The notes below the pieces were generated by a model. That model was not told where the DNA came from. It did no database searches and saw nothing but the letters and a program-made list of their open reading frames with translations. Both the position numbers and the translations under genes were made by a program. A DNA stretch of 64,000 bases from Lampris incognitus (lineage: Eukaryota; Chordata; Actinopteri; Lampriformes; Lampridae), in contig NC_079214.1 in the NCBI RefSeq assembly GCF_029633865.1, positions 32,072,957 to 32,136,956 of the forward strand. Direction: 5' to 3'. Below are positions 45,783 through 57,400 of this stretch, in pieces; position 1 is the first letter of the stretch, and each line of letters begins with the position of its first letter.

Positions 45783-46989
45783 ACACTCACCGGCCACTTT
45801 ATTAGGTACACCTGTCCAACTGCTCGTTAATGCAAATTTCTAATCAGCCAATCACATGGCAGCAACTCAATGCATTTAGGCATGGTCAAGACGATCTTCT
45901 GCAGTTCAAACCGAGCATCAGAATGGGGAAGAAAGGTGATTTAAGTGACTTTGAACGTGGCATGGTTGTTGGTGCCAGATGGGCTGGTCTGAGTATTTCA
46001 GAAACTGCTGATCTACTGGGATTTTCACGCACAACCATCTCTAGGGTTTACAGAGAATGGTCCGAAAAAGAGAAAATATCCAGTGAGCAGCAGTTCTGTG
46101 GGCGAAAATGCCTCATTGATGCCAGAGGAGAATGGCCAGACTGGTTCGAGCTGATAGAAAGGCAACAATAACTCAAATAACCACTCATTACAACCGAGGT
46201 ATGTAGAAGAGCATCTCTGAACGCACAACACGTCGAACCTTGAGGCAGATGGGCTACAGCAGCAGAAGACCACACCGGGTGCCACTCCTGTCAGCTAAGA
46301 ACAGGAAACTGAGGCTACAATTGCACAGGCTCACCAAAATTGGACAATAGAAGATTGGAAAAACGTTGCCTGGTCTGAAGAGTCTCGATTTCTGCTGCGA
46401 CATTCGGATGGTAGGGTCAGAATTTGGCGTCAACAACATGAAAGCATGGATCCATCCTGCCTTGTATCAACGGTTCAGGCTGGTGGTGGTGGTGTAATGG
46501 TGTGGGGGATATTTTCTTGGCACACTTTGGGCCCCTTAGTACCAATTGAGCATCGTGTCAACGCCACAGCCTACCTGAGTATTGTTGCTGACCATGTCCA
46601 TCCCTTTATGACCACAGTGTTCCCATCTTCTGATGGCTACTTCCAGCAGGATAACGCGCCATGTCATAAAGCTCGAATCATCTCAGACTGGTTTCTTGAA
46701 CATGACAATGAGTTCACTGTACTCAAATGGCCTCCACAGTCACCAGATCTCAATCCAATAGAGCACCTTTGGGATGTGGTGGACCGGGAGATTCGCATCA
46801 TGGATGTGCAGCCGACAAATCTGCAGCAACTGCGTGATGCTGTCATGTCAATATGGACCAAACTCTCTGAGGAATGTTTCCAGGACCTTGTTGAATCTAT
46901 GCCACGAAGGATTAAGGCAGTTCTGAAGGCAAAAGGGGGTCCAACCCGGTACTAGCAAGGTGTACCTAATAAAGTGGCCAGTGAGTGTA
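45783..46989 (+). mobile_element. Tc1/mariner transposon (DD36E), copy 1: both ends present, transposase broken
   Basis: Inverted ends CACTCACCGGCCACTTTATT and the reverse at 46956-46987 (TAATAAAGTGGCCAGTGAGTG-like) flank the element in TA-rich sequence. The transposase would run 45923-46955. Compared with the near-identical copy at 56050, a 7-bp deletion follows VDARG/IDARG, CAG became TAG near 46205, and one base is lost near 46323. The first catalytic Asp of SDESRF is Glu (SEESRF). The product is therefore dead, though the ends could still be recognised in trans. Confidence 0.93.
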
Positions 46990-47014
46990 TACACACACAC
47001 ACACACACATATGT

Positions 47015-47052
<38 letters not shown>
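46990..47052. repeat. (AC)n microsatellite between the Tc1 and hAT insertions
   Basis: AC runs interrupted by ATGTATACATACAT. Confidence 0.9.
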
Positions 47053-47058
<6 letters not shown>

Positions 47059-47885
47059 TGTCAAACGATTAAATTTTTTAATGATTAATCGCAGGGTTGC
47101 TGTGGATTAATTTCGATTAAATATTCATTTTTAATCTATCTTAATCGCGTTTCATTTTGCATGAGCAAACAGACTCAAGAAAGGAAATATATATGCACTT
47201 AACATGTTTATTAAACACCTTTAACAGTTTGTGTTAACAAAAGACTGACTTTTTCGAAACAAACATTTATCCACAATGTGGCCCGGTTACTCCTTTTTCA
47301 ACCAGCTACTAATACAGACTAACGTGTTGACATTGTCCGAGAGGAGAGCTGACCGCTTATTTACAGTGTTGCCTGCAACTGAGAACAGTCTCTCACAACA
47401 GTGTGAGACGTTCTGTGAGGGTGGTTTGTCGCAAGCTGGGCGACGCGTCAGCCGAAGTGCTAGCAGAATCCCCGACTAACGGATGCTTCGCATTAATGGT
47501 ATTTTAAGCTGGAAGTGCTTCGGTGAAAAGAAAACTCCTTCCTGCAGAGTGTGCACAATACTTTATGTTGGTCGACTGTTCCGTCTTGGGTTTTTTTTGT
47601 ATTCAAATTTCCCACCGAAAGGGCCAACGTGCTGTTCAGCGTCTTCCATACTTCCTTAACGAGTTGGTTGGTTCGGTCACTACCGGATCAACTGCCCATT
47701 TGCGCATGCGCGGTGGCATTTGTGACGGTAACTACTTGGACAAACTGCCCGAAATACGTCGCCAGAGACGTTTCAGGGATTTTGAGTCATTCTGCGGCGC
47801 AAGTGGGTTAATTGCGTTATAATTTTTAAATCAGATTAATCATGATGGATTAATCCGCGTTAACGCATCAATTTTGACAGCCCTA
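47053..47885 (-). mobile_element. hAT-type transposon remnant inserted in an AC repeat
   Basis: The ends carry GCTGTCAAA inverted (left GTGCTGTCAAACGATTAAA; right TTTTGACAGCCCTA). ACACACAC lies on both sides, consistent with an 8-bp duplication but ambiguous in a repeat. The - strand near 47480-47250 retains weak similarity to the hAT C-terminal dimerisation end (CISSWL-like words in shifted frames). No usable ORF remains. Confidence 0.65.
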
Positions 47886-48283
47886 ACACACACCAATGAA
47901 GCCAAGTGTGATTATAGTCAGACTCAACTTTTCATGTCTAACAGCCTTTAAAATGGTCAGCAGCAATTTACCTGTGGATGACTTTTTTATACTTTATCCA
48001 AAAAAAAATAAAAAATTCTCATTTGTCTTAACTGTGAGGGAGTGGTCTTTATATTCATGAGCTGACTTTTGAGTGACAAGTACAAGCAAGGATGGGCAGG
48101 GTTTCGTCTTTAGATTTTATCTGATTGGCTGTATGTACATTTGTGTCCGATGACATGAGAATCAGAAAAACAAGTTCAGTTGAGGAGCTGAGCAACAGCG
48201 AGCCATTTTTAAAAAAAAAAGGGGGGGGGGCCGTATTTCTACCTTTTAGGCTTGTGTTTTTTTCTCTCAATAGAAAGAGACCG

Positions 48284-50031
48284 TGTAACAGTGTATTTGG
48301 GCCCAATTGCAGACAAGAGGCAGTTTGTAAAGTAACAAGTCTTTTACTGGACTTCAAAACAACTATAAAGACCACTGCCCAACAGGGCAGGCAATAACGC
48401 AAACTAGAATAAACATACAAAACTGAACGCTGCAAAAACTGACAAAGGAAACACTCCCTCCCTCACACAAAGGAGGCAGACGAGGGTTCAGGAGACACGG
48501 GCTTCCGCAGACCAACGTGAAGCCTTTCCAAGACTCGACTCGGAATGTCTACAAAGTACCCAGTCTAATAGTCCCCAGCACAGGTGCACCCAATCACAGG
48601 CCAACCAGTACGCAGGTGCCACTCATACAGGCTGATTGCAGGTCGATAGGGGAGGGTCACCTGTTGGCTGCTGATCGTGTCAGTGTCCCCCTCCCAGGGA
48701 CGGATTCCAGACGTCCCAAACCAAAAGGACCCAGCAGGACGGACAGAGGGGCCCAGGGGGCTGGAACCGAACGGGAGGGCGACCAGGACGCAGAGCATCT
48801 TCGGCGGCCGGGCAGATGGACGACGCTGATAGTACCGCCGTGGCAAACTGAACTCGAAGGCGGCGGGACGGCCACGGGGCACACACACCTCGGAGGCGGC
48901 CCGGCAGCCGCTCGTGGAGCAGGTTTCGGAGGCGCCCCGGGGACACTGGGCAGCCAAGCCCAACTGGTCGGCAGGAGTGGCCGGCCGAACAGGAACCTGT
49001 AGACGGAGTCGGCCGGTGTTGCCGGCGACTGGTAGACGGACAGGACGCGTCGGCCAGCTGCCGAGGAACATGGGACTGGCGGAGACTCCGGGGACCTCCC
49101 CTGGCCAGGCGGGTTTCCCAGACTGGGTCCTGGGCTGGAGCCGGCTCGGCACCACCCCTCGATCGGCGGTTTACCGGACGATAGGCAGGATGGCGGCTAA
49201 CGGGTTCAGGGCGAGCAGACCGGGAGGCAGGCTGCTGGTTATCCAACCAAACCACCCCTCGCTGGAGGCCATTCACACCAGACACCGGGCTCGGCCTACG
49301 TTGTCCTCCGGTACGCCGACCCTTCAGCTGGGTCCATACTAGTCGGGGTGGGCGTTGCTGACACAGGTGGCGCTGTAGCTGCTGGAGAGCAGTGGTGAGG
49401 CTGGTGATGGCAGCCATCATCTGCTGCTGCTGAGCCTGGACCCGCCTCAGTTGGGAGCGATCCACTGCCAGCTGCTGAAGCATGGAGTGCATCGCTCCAA
49501 CAGACCCGGAGACGGAGCGGACGCTCGCCTCCAGCTCGGCGTGCTCTTCGCCCAGAGCTGCACATTGGGCGTTAATGGCGATGCACAACCGCTCTTAACT
49601 CTGCTGGGTCTACGTCTCGTCGAGCCTTGCTGTAACGCAGTGTATTTGGACCCAATTGCAGAGAAGAGGCAGTTTGTAAAATAAGTCTTTCACTGGACTT
49701 CAAAACAACACAAAATAACTAAAGACCACTGCCCAACAGGGCAGGCAATAACGCAAACTAGAATCAATATACAAAACTGAACGACGCAAAAAACACTCAC
49801 ACAGAGGAGGCAGACGAGGGTTTAGGAGACACTGGCTTCCGCAGAACAACGTGAAGCCTTTCCAAGATTCGACCCAGAATGTCTACAAAGCACCCAGTCA
49901 AATAGTCCCCAGCGCAGGTGCACCTAATCACAGGCCAACCAGTACGCAGGTGCCACTCATACTGGCTGATTGCAGGCCGATAGGGAAATGTCACTTGTTG
50001 GCTGCTGATCCTCTGGCCAGCGATTGTGTCA
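48284..50031 (-). mobile_element. Old LTR retrotransposon, short internal part
   Basis: Two direct repeats of about 400 bases (48284-48682 and 49631-50031), each beginning TGTAAC and ending GTGTCA, flank about 950 bases of GC-rich sequence. The longest frame is on the - strand and begins with a Gln-rich, coiled-coil-like segment resembling the gag start of fish Ty3/Gypsy-like elements. The two LTRs differ by many substitutions and small length changes, so the insertion is not recent. No target duplication was found. The element is broken; only a gag-like part is seen. Confidence 0.75.
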
Positions 50032-50193
50032 GGCAGTACATAATACATGACGATTAAAGTAATAAGGCGTTATAAAATGTGTTTCAATTTCGGTCCAAAT
50101 CTAAAAAAAATTCATGTACATCTTTCTAATATTTCAATGGCAACATTATGCCTTTTAATGACCAATTTAACCTTTAACCCTAACCATCCACAG

Positions 50194-50557
50194 ATGCCTC
50201 AACTACTACTGCCATGGTGACGCCTATGTGGTGACTGGAGTGAGTGACCACCTCAGGCCTCAGGATCTGCCGGCAAAACATCCACCGTGTGGCGGTCCCC
50301 ACCCATCTGAGGTTGGCCCACTACTGCGTCCATTTTTACCACAATGCACCCGACGAGGAGCGGGCAAAGTTCCCAGCATTTGCATCCTATGGATGCAACC
50401 ATAAGGAGAGTAAAGAGGTGCAAGAGATGACCGTCCAGAAACTTGAGGGCTTTCTTAAATGAGTGACTTCTGTCAGCAAGTCCTTCCAGATCTTCTACAA
50501 CAACTGTGCACCACCCAAAGACGCCTTGCAATTCCCATTAAGGATGATAACAAAGTG
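50194..50557 (+). pseudogene. ENDOD1-like nuclease, orphan last exon, broken
   Basis: An exon-like block behind the acceptor CATCCACAG. The first frame gives CLNYYCHGDAYVVTGVSDHL; a shifted frame then gives NIHRVAVPTHLRLAHYCVHF and later EMTVQKLEGFLK, followed after an in-frame TGA (50460-50462) by VTSVSKSFQIFYNNCAPPKD. Together these match, in order, the C-terminal half of the DNA/RNA non-specific endonuclease domain of fish ENDOD1-like proteins (AYVVTG...RVAVPTH...KLEGFLK...FQIFYNNC). One frameshift near 50270 and one stop show loss of function. No upstream exon with the nuclease active site was found. It lies directly behind the LTR element and between nip7 and terf2. Confidence 0.6.
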
Positions 50558-50892
50558 ATTCAGAATTTGTTAGATTGTTTATTAGCCTGCAGTATGATCT
50601 GTTATGAATGTTTGGTCTAATGTTTTGTCCGTAGTATGTCTTCTGACCCAGTTCTTTAGCAGGTAAAACGCAATGAGTTATGCAATGGTGTTTCACTACT
50701 CTTCATTTTCTGTCCCGATCTATATTATTCCTTACTCACACCATCATAGTCCTTGAGAGCCATAATTAATCAGTTTGATTGGTCAATTTTACCACAAATA
50801 TTTGATATGTGTATACTTTTCTGCCACGAACAAAGCACATCGGCAAGTTCTCTGCTTAATAAGACGACTTAGTGTTCTCCAAGTATATATTT

Positions 50893-51015
50893 CCATCCTT
50901 CCATTATCCAAGCCGCTTATCTGAATTCGGGTCACAGGATGCTGGCGCCTATCCGAGCAGTCATGGGGCGGCAGGTGGGGAGACACCCTGGACAGGCTGC
51001 CAGTCCATCACAGAT
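50893..51015 (-). repeat. SINE type B, tail only
   Basis: CTTCCATTATCCAAGCCGCT then GATGCTGGCGCCTATCCGAG and GACACCCTGGACAGG. The tRNA head is missing. Confidence 0.8.
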
Positions 51016-51420
51016 ATATATATCCATCCATCCCATATATATATTGTCTACCCTGCTTTGTTTTGATTTTATGCTGTCTGATACAGTGCTGCTTGTTTAT
51101 TAACTGTGTTCTGGAAGGTGTCATTGAGTGCTCTGAAAGGAACCCACAAATAAAATGTATTTTAACAGGCTATACTACATTACTGTATGAGTCATACTTT
51201 CACACATGGGAGTAGTTTGTTGTAGCCTACGTTTTTGGTTCAGATGCTAAAATTAACCAACACACCTGAAATTGGTATGACTTGTAAAAAAACTCAAATG
51301 GAGAAATGTACAAAATTCAAACACCAAACAAGTGATTCATACAATTTAACAATTAACATTTCCGTTTATGCAAATTAAAAGTTTTAAGTAAAACAAGATA
51401 ACATGACTGGTTAAGTCTTT

Positions 51421-54400
51421 TCACACCATATTTAGATTCTTCATCGTCCTCCATCTGTCCTTCAGATTGACATTTGTCCGACCTTTAAAGGGGAAGCGTA
51501 ACTGTATTTTTGACCAGTTTCCCTCACCACATCTGGCGACTGCATCTTTCAGCATCTTGCTCTCTTCGTCAGTCCACACCTGCAACAGAACAGGTTGATC
51601 AAATATTATTCAAATTTTTGTTCCCGCCATGTAATGCAGAAAAATGGAATTGTCACACAAAGCATAAGCAGAGCTGGCAAATGCAAAGTTAACACATTTA
51701 AATGATCAATTTCTAAAACTGGCAAGACCCCATCGGCATCAATGCAGAACTGCATATACAGGAGCAATTATGCAGCACTAGTAAATACACTGGTTGTTGC
51801 TGCAAAAGTGCCAGCAGGATAAGGTATCAAATATGGCATTTTTAGTGAAAAAAAACAAAACAAAAAACAACACAACAAAAAAACCAAACATTACATCGTT
51901 AGACATTTGTAAACCCATAATGTGACCAGGTCTTTTGAGATAATTGTTGACGTTAACATAAGTACAGGTCCACCTTTTTTATTTGAATTCAAGTGTGGCT
52001 ATTTAAGAAGTTGTCTGCAACATACAAGCCAATTTTGCCACTGCCCTGTGAAAAGTGCTACGGTAGAATCTTTGTGCAAGAGTTTATTTACAAGCCAAGA
52101 GTCACAAACAGCAAGGTAAGAACTTTAAAATGGAGATCTGGTCTGCAGCACAAATGTACAGTAATAGCAAGACAGCTGTCATTACAGCTGGGCAATTATT
52201 ACCAGGACTTGCAAAGAGTGCAAAGGAGTAAATTGTTTAGGAATAGGGTGAGGTAAAGGTGAATTGAAAACATGTGCATTGTGATCAGCCACAACGACAC
52301 TCTAGTTTATGTGTAGGCTAAGGATAAGTCAAGATAACAGAGTCAAGGTTATGCCCATTAATGGGTGTAGATCAGGGGTCTCAAACTCAAATCACCTGGG
52401 GGTCACTTGATAGGTGGTCTTATGGAGGAGGGCCGGTACAATAGCGATGAAGACAAAACTGTTCGACTATAACCTTCACGTCGTTTTTTATTATTTCACA
52501 TTTTTTTCAGTTTTCACATGAATAGGTAATCTAGCCTGGCCTTAGTCTCGTGATACCAGACAATTGGAGATCTCCACCTACCAATCGTCTGGGGATTTCT
52601 AAATGCAAGATAGTTGCTAGAATGGTGGCGAGAACGGCCGTTAACAAGCCTAAGCCTACTGCTACGGCCCTTACATTTTGTCAAGGACATGCCTTACCGG
52701 AAACTATGCTCTCTCCCCATCCTCCTCTGCAGTGAAACAAATTGGAGATATAGCGAATCACTTTGTGATGCGGAGAGAGCTTTTTAAAACATTGAAAATG
52801 GATGCCCGGGTAACGTTAGATCATTTGATTAAGTTTTATCGAACGTGTGCTCAGTCCACAAGATTGGTGCAATTAAGGATTTACAGTGGCTTTGTTTAAA
52901 AGTTTAACCCAGGACAAGAAAGACGTGTTTGTTTGTTTACCAACTGGTTACAGGAAAAGCTTGGTCTATCAAGCCTGGCCAACTGTCTGCGACTTGTCCG
53001 CACAGGGACAGAAATCTGTGGTGCTGGTCATATGCCCTTTGCTGTCGATAATGGAGGAGCAGGTGCAGTTTTTGAAAGCAAAAGTCATTCCTGCCACATA
53101 CGCGGGACAAAGCAAGTACATTGATGACCAGATCGCCGCCGGTGATTTCACTCTCGTGTTTGGCACACCAGAAACTTTTGTTGGCCAAGCAAAGTGGACA
53201 CGACTTCTACAAACACTGTTATTTCAGGAGCGACTGGTTGGACTGGCTGTTGACGAAGTGAAGAAGTAGTCACATGTCCATTTCTCTTGGAACTGTCGGT
53301 GCTCCTGGTCAACTTTTCTTTTGGCTTTTGAAAGTGACATTTTTACAAAACATCTGCTTGCAGTGACAACAATTTACCTTAGCAAGCTCATGTGAGATAT
53401 TTCGCAGTGGGTTACAGCAGGGGTGGGCAAGCTTATCCAGAAAGGGCCGGTGTGGGTGCAGGTTTTTGTTCCAACCAAGCAGTTACACATCTGATACTAC
53501 TAATCAACCAGTAGAGTCTTTGCTAAGGAACTTAATTAGGAGACACAGATGTGTAACTGCTTGGCTGGAACAAAGACTTTCACTCACACCGGCCCTTTCT
53601 GGATAAGATTGCCCGCCCCTGGTACTGGGTTTATGTACTTGCGTTGCCTGGCTACACTGTGTGTGTGTGTGTGTGTGTGTGTGTTCCTGGAGAGAGAGAG
53701 AAAGAGAGAGAGAATGCTGCAAAACTGACATTAGGCTACGTCATCTGCAACTGGCCTCACAATCTTAACGGAGTACTTAGAACTAGAAACACAGAAATGT
53801 AAAAAAAAACAAAAAAAACAAAAACAAAACAAAATTAGTCTGCAAAATGGATACGCAGTCCGGACTGCTTCATGAATCAAAAACAGTGCGGGCTACACAA
53901 AACTGCCTCCGGCCTGCGGGCTGGTAGTTTCAGACCTTTTTTGTAAATCCAAGCACAGGTTGATTTATAGATTGGTCAACAAGGTGCAGGGAGCTAACCA
54001 GCGACAAACAATATTTTCTCATAAAGCCAAATATTGGGAGTCATACTCTAATCTGTCTTATTTTTTTTTATTTTGTTAAGCACTTGTCTAACAGTTGTTC
54101 TGAAAAGCACTTTATATAGATTAATATATGACCATGCCTTATGAGTCAGTTTTCAATATTATAAAGGCAGAAAGAAACCAGTTAAATAAACCCTTGTGGA
54201 TCTCGTCATACTACAAGCTCTGAAAGCTGGACGGATATTACATGTGCTAAATGACAAGCACTATAGCTACAAACCAGTTCTCCCCTTTCCTATTAGATGC
54301 TTTCTACTTTTTTGAGCTTTTTTGTGATTCCTAAAAATCAAATTACACTTTAATGAAGTCATTCTTCACAATAAAGGAAATCCATGTGTAGAATTTTAAA

Positions 54401-57400
54401 GAAATATGGGTGGCCTTTTAGTAAATAAAAATGGTAGGACTTGTCAGCTTACCCTCCTCCTGTGTTTTAAACTTGAACTGCTACTACCATTATCGGATCC
54501 TTTGGTTGTGCCTGTGTATTGATAAGAAAACGGTTATAAAGAGTGAAATACAACTGAACAAGCCAAATTTAAATAACTAGAATTTGCATGAATAAAAATG
54601 TTTCACCATTTTGTTGATTACCATTGAACAGGGAGTCTTCATCACTCCATGTATCATTTGTTTCTTTTGCGTTGTTGAAAAGCTGTTTCCTGTCAACAAG
54701 AGCGGGCAGGATTAAAGGGGAACATTGGCTTTCACATTTTGAATAAAAATCCATGACAGGTGAGATAAAAATCACTGAAGTCACACTGTAAGTGCTGAAG
54801 TCCAGACCATGCCTCCGGTGTTACTTAAGCCTTATTGTTAATTGGTTGACCAATTAATCAACCAACCAGTCAAGGAATCAGGAAGGCAACATCTCATACG
54901 GACCCCATAAAAACGGAATATTTAGTTGGTGTTTTGGCACGTGCACATCAAGTGTTAAGTTAGACAATTAAGCTGAAGTTATGAACAGAACACTAAGTTC
55001 TAAAATAAACCTTCAATAAAGTACCCGGGCAGTGTCATCACTTTTCTGGCTGGTGACACGCACTTCTGAATCACCAAAATGCTGAACCAATTAGGACTTT
55101 GACTCATTACATGTAAAAGGAAAGATCCAACTCAAATCCATAAAAGCTTGTGCTCATCAAATCAAGTTTGATAAATGTTTGTTTTTTAACTTTATATTTG
55201 TGTAGTGTTTTTATAACATGCATTATTTAATGATTATGTGACAGCTTTAACCCATCATAGCAAAGAATAGTAAAATTCAATCTTAGTTTAAGCAGCTGGA
55301 AAAATTTTACAAACCAGAGAGCAATTTTCTGAGAGCCCGAAGAAGTAGAGCTCTTTTGATGGACAGGGTGAGGAGAATGATTGGTGGAGGAATCCGATGA
55401 CGAATCTATTTGAAACATGTCATCACTACCCCTTGGGTTCCTATATTGAGAGAATCACAGCAACTTCATTTTAATGAGTTTAAAACTTTTTATTTGAACA
55501 TATACATTTCTGTTAGACTTTATCTCATGAAAAATGTTAATGTGATCAACCTGCAGGATTCATCTGGCTCATGAAGTTAATTTCCCGGGATATTTAAGTT
55601 TGGAAATGTTGTTGATGAAGGTTCTCTAGCTCAACAAAATATAGCTCCAAAATCAGCTGTTTGTAGTCGCATTTCTATTGTAATAACAACAGCAACTGTA
55701 ATGATCAGAATTTCTACTTGAAGTTATGAGGGGCCACACAAGCCATAATATATTCTGGCCCTCGCATATACATATACATTCTCCTTATACACAAACATAT
55801 ATTTTCACTCTATATTCTATAGATCATTGTAGAGCAGGTGAGGACAGACATTACTGTCACTCTTCTGAAATTAATATTGCACTGCATTTTGTCATTGTAT
55901 GTCAGTTAAAAGTAGTGATGCGTGCAGTGTTTTTTTTTTAATTTTAATCTAATTTCTAATGTACTGCTTTTCCTTTAGGTAAAGAGGGAACACAGAAGCT
56001 GGGGATAATTCTCGCCTTTGCCACTGGTGTCTATATATATATATATACACACTCACCGGCCACTTTATTAGGCACACCTGTTCAACTGCTCGTTAATGCA
56101 AATTTCTAATCAGCCAATCACATGGCAGCAACTCAATGCATTTAGGCATGTAGACATGGTCAAGACGATCTTCTGCAGTTCAAACCGAGCATCAGAATGG
56201 GGAAGAAAGGTGATTTAAGTGACTTTGAACGTGGCATGGTTGTTGGTGCCAGATGGGCTGGTCTGAGTATTTCAGAAACTGCTGATCTACTGGGATTTTC
56301 ACGCACAACCATCTCTAGGGTTTACAGAGAATGGTCCGAAAAAGAGAAAATATCCAGTGAGCGGCAGTTCTGTGGGCGAAAATGCCTTGTTGATGCCAGA
56401 GGTCAGAGGAGAATGGCCAGACTGGTTCGAGCTGATAGAAAGGCAACAGTAACTCAAATAACCACTCATTACAACCGAGGTATGCAGAAGAGCATCTCTG
56501 AACGCATAACACGTCGAACCTTGAGGCAGATGGGCTACAGCAGCAGAAGACCACACCGGGTGCCACTCCTGTCAGCTAAGAACAGGAATCTGAGGCTACA
56601 ATTCGCACAGGCTCACCAAAATTGGACAATAGAAGATTGGAAAAACGTTGCCTGGTCTGATGAGTCTCGATTTCTGCTGCGACATTCGGATGGTGGGGTC
56701 AGAATCTGGCGTCAACAACATGAAAGCATGGATCCATCCTGCCTTGTATCAACGGTTCAGGCTGGTGGTGGTGGTGTAATGGTGTGGGGGATATTTTCTT
56801 GGCACACTTTGGGCCCCTTAGTACCAATTGAGCATCGTGTCAACGCCACAGCCTACCTGAGTATTGTTGCTGACCATGTCCATCCCTTTATGACCACAGT
56901 GTTCCCATCTTCTGATGGCTACTTCCAGCAGGATAACGCGCCATGTCATAAAGCTCGAATCATCTCAGACTGGTTTCTTGAACATGACAATGAGTTCACT
57001 GTACTCAAATGGCCTCCACAGTCACCAGATCTCAATCCAATAGAGCACCTTTGGGATGTGGTGGACCGGGAGATTCGCATCATGGATGTGCAGCCGACAA
57101 ATCTGCAGCAACTGCGTGATGCTATCATGTCAATATGGACCAAACTCTCTGAGGAATGTTTCCAGTACCTTGTTGAATCTATGCCACGAAGGATTAAGGC
57201 AGTTCTGAAGGCAAAAGGGGGTCCAATATATATATATATATTGATATACTTTGTTAATCCCTGTGGGGAAATGCTGCTTTGCATTTAACCCATCCTAGCT
57301 GTGTATCTAGGAGAGGTTGGCAGCCGCCGTGCAGCATCCAGGGACCAGCTCGAGTTCATCTTGCCATGTCTCGGTTTGGGGCACACAGGAGTATTAACCC

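Larger units (their letters stand above)
52373..53945 (+). mobile_element. hAT-like composite element carrying a helicase fragment, in the last terf2 intron
   Basis: It begins CAGGGGTCTCAAACTC, a hAT-type end, and finishes TAGTTTCAGACCTTTT, whose reverse strand is a degenerate match. GGGCCGG near 52430 and CCGGCCTGCGGGC near 53915 also pair. No target duplication was found, so the exact borders are uncertain. The interior holds the RecQ-like fragment (52886-53269), a nested MITE and a short GT/GA microsatellite (53660-53715). Confidence 0.5.

Noticed and set aside
48517-49342. Two Gly/Arg/Pro-rich frames on the + strand
   Set aside because: Antisense shadows of the GC-rich interior of the LTR element; no domain similarity.
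42883-50190. TMED6 orthologue expected between nip7 and terf2 from human gene order
   Set aside because: Looked for GOLD-domain or transmembrane coding pieces on both strands; none seen, only repeats and the ENDOD1-like exon.
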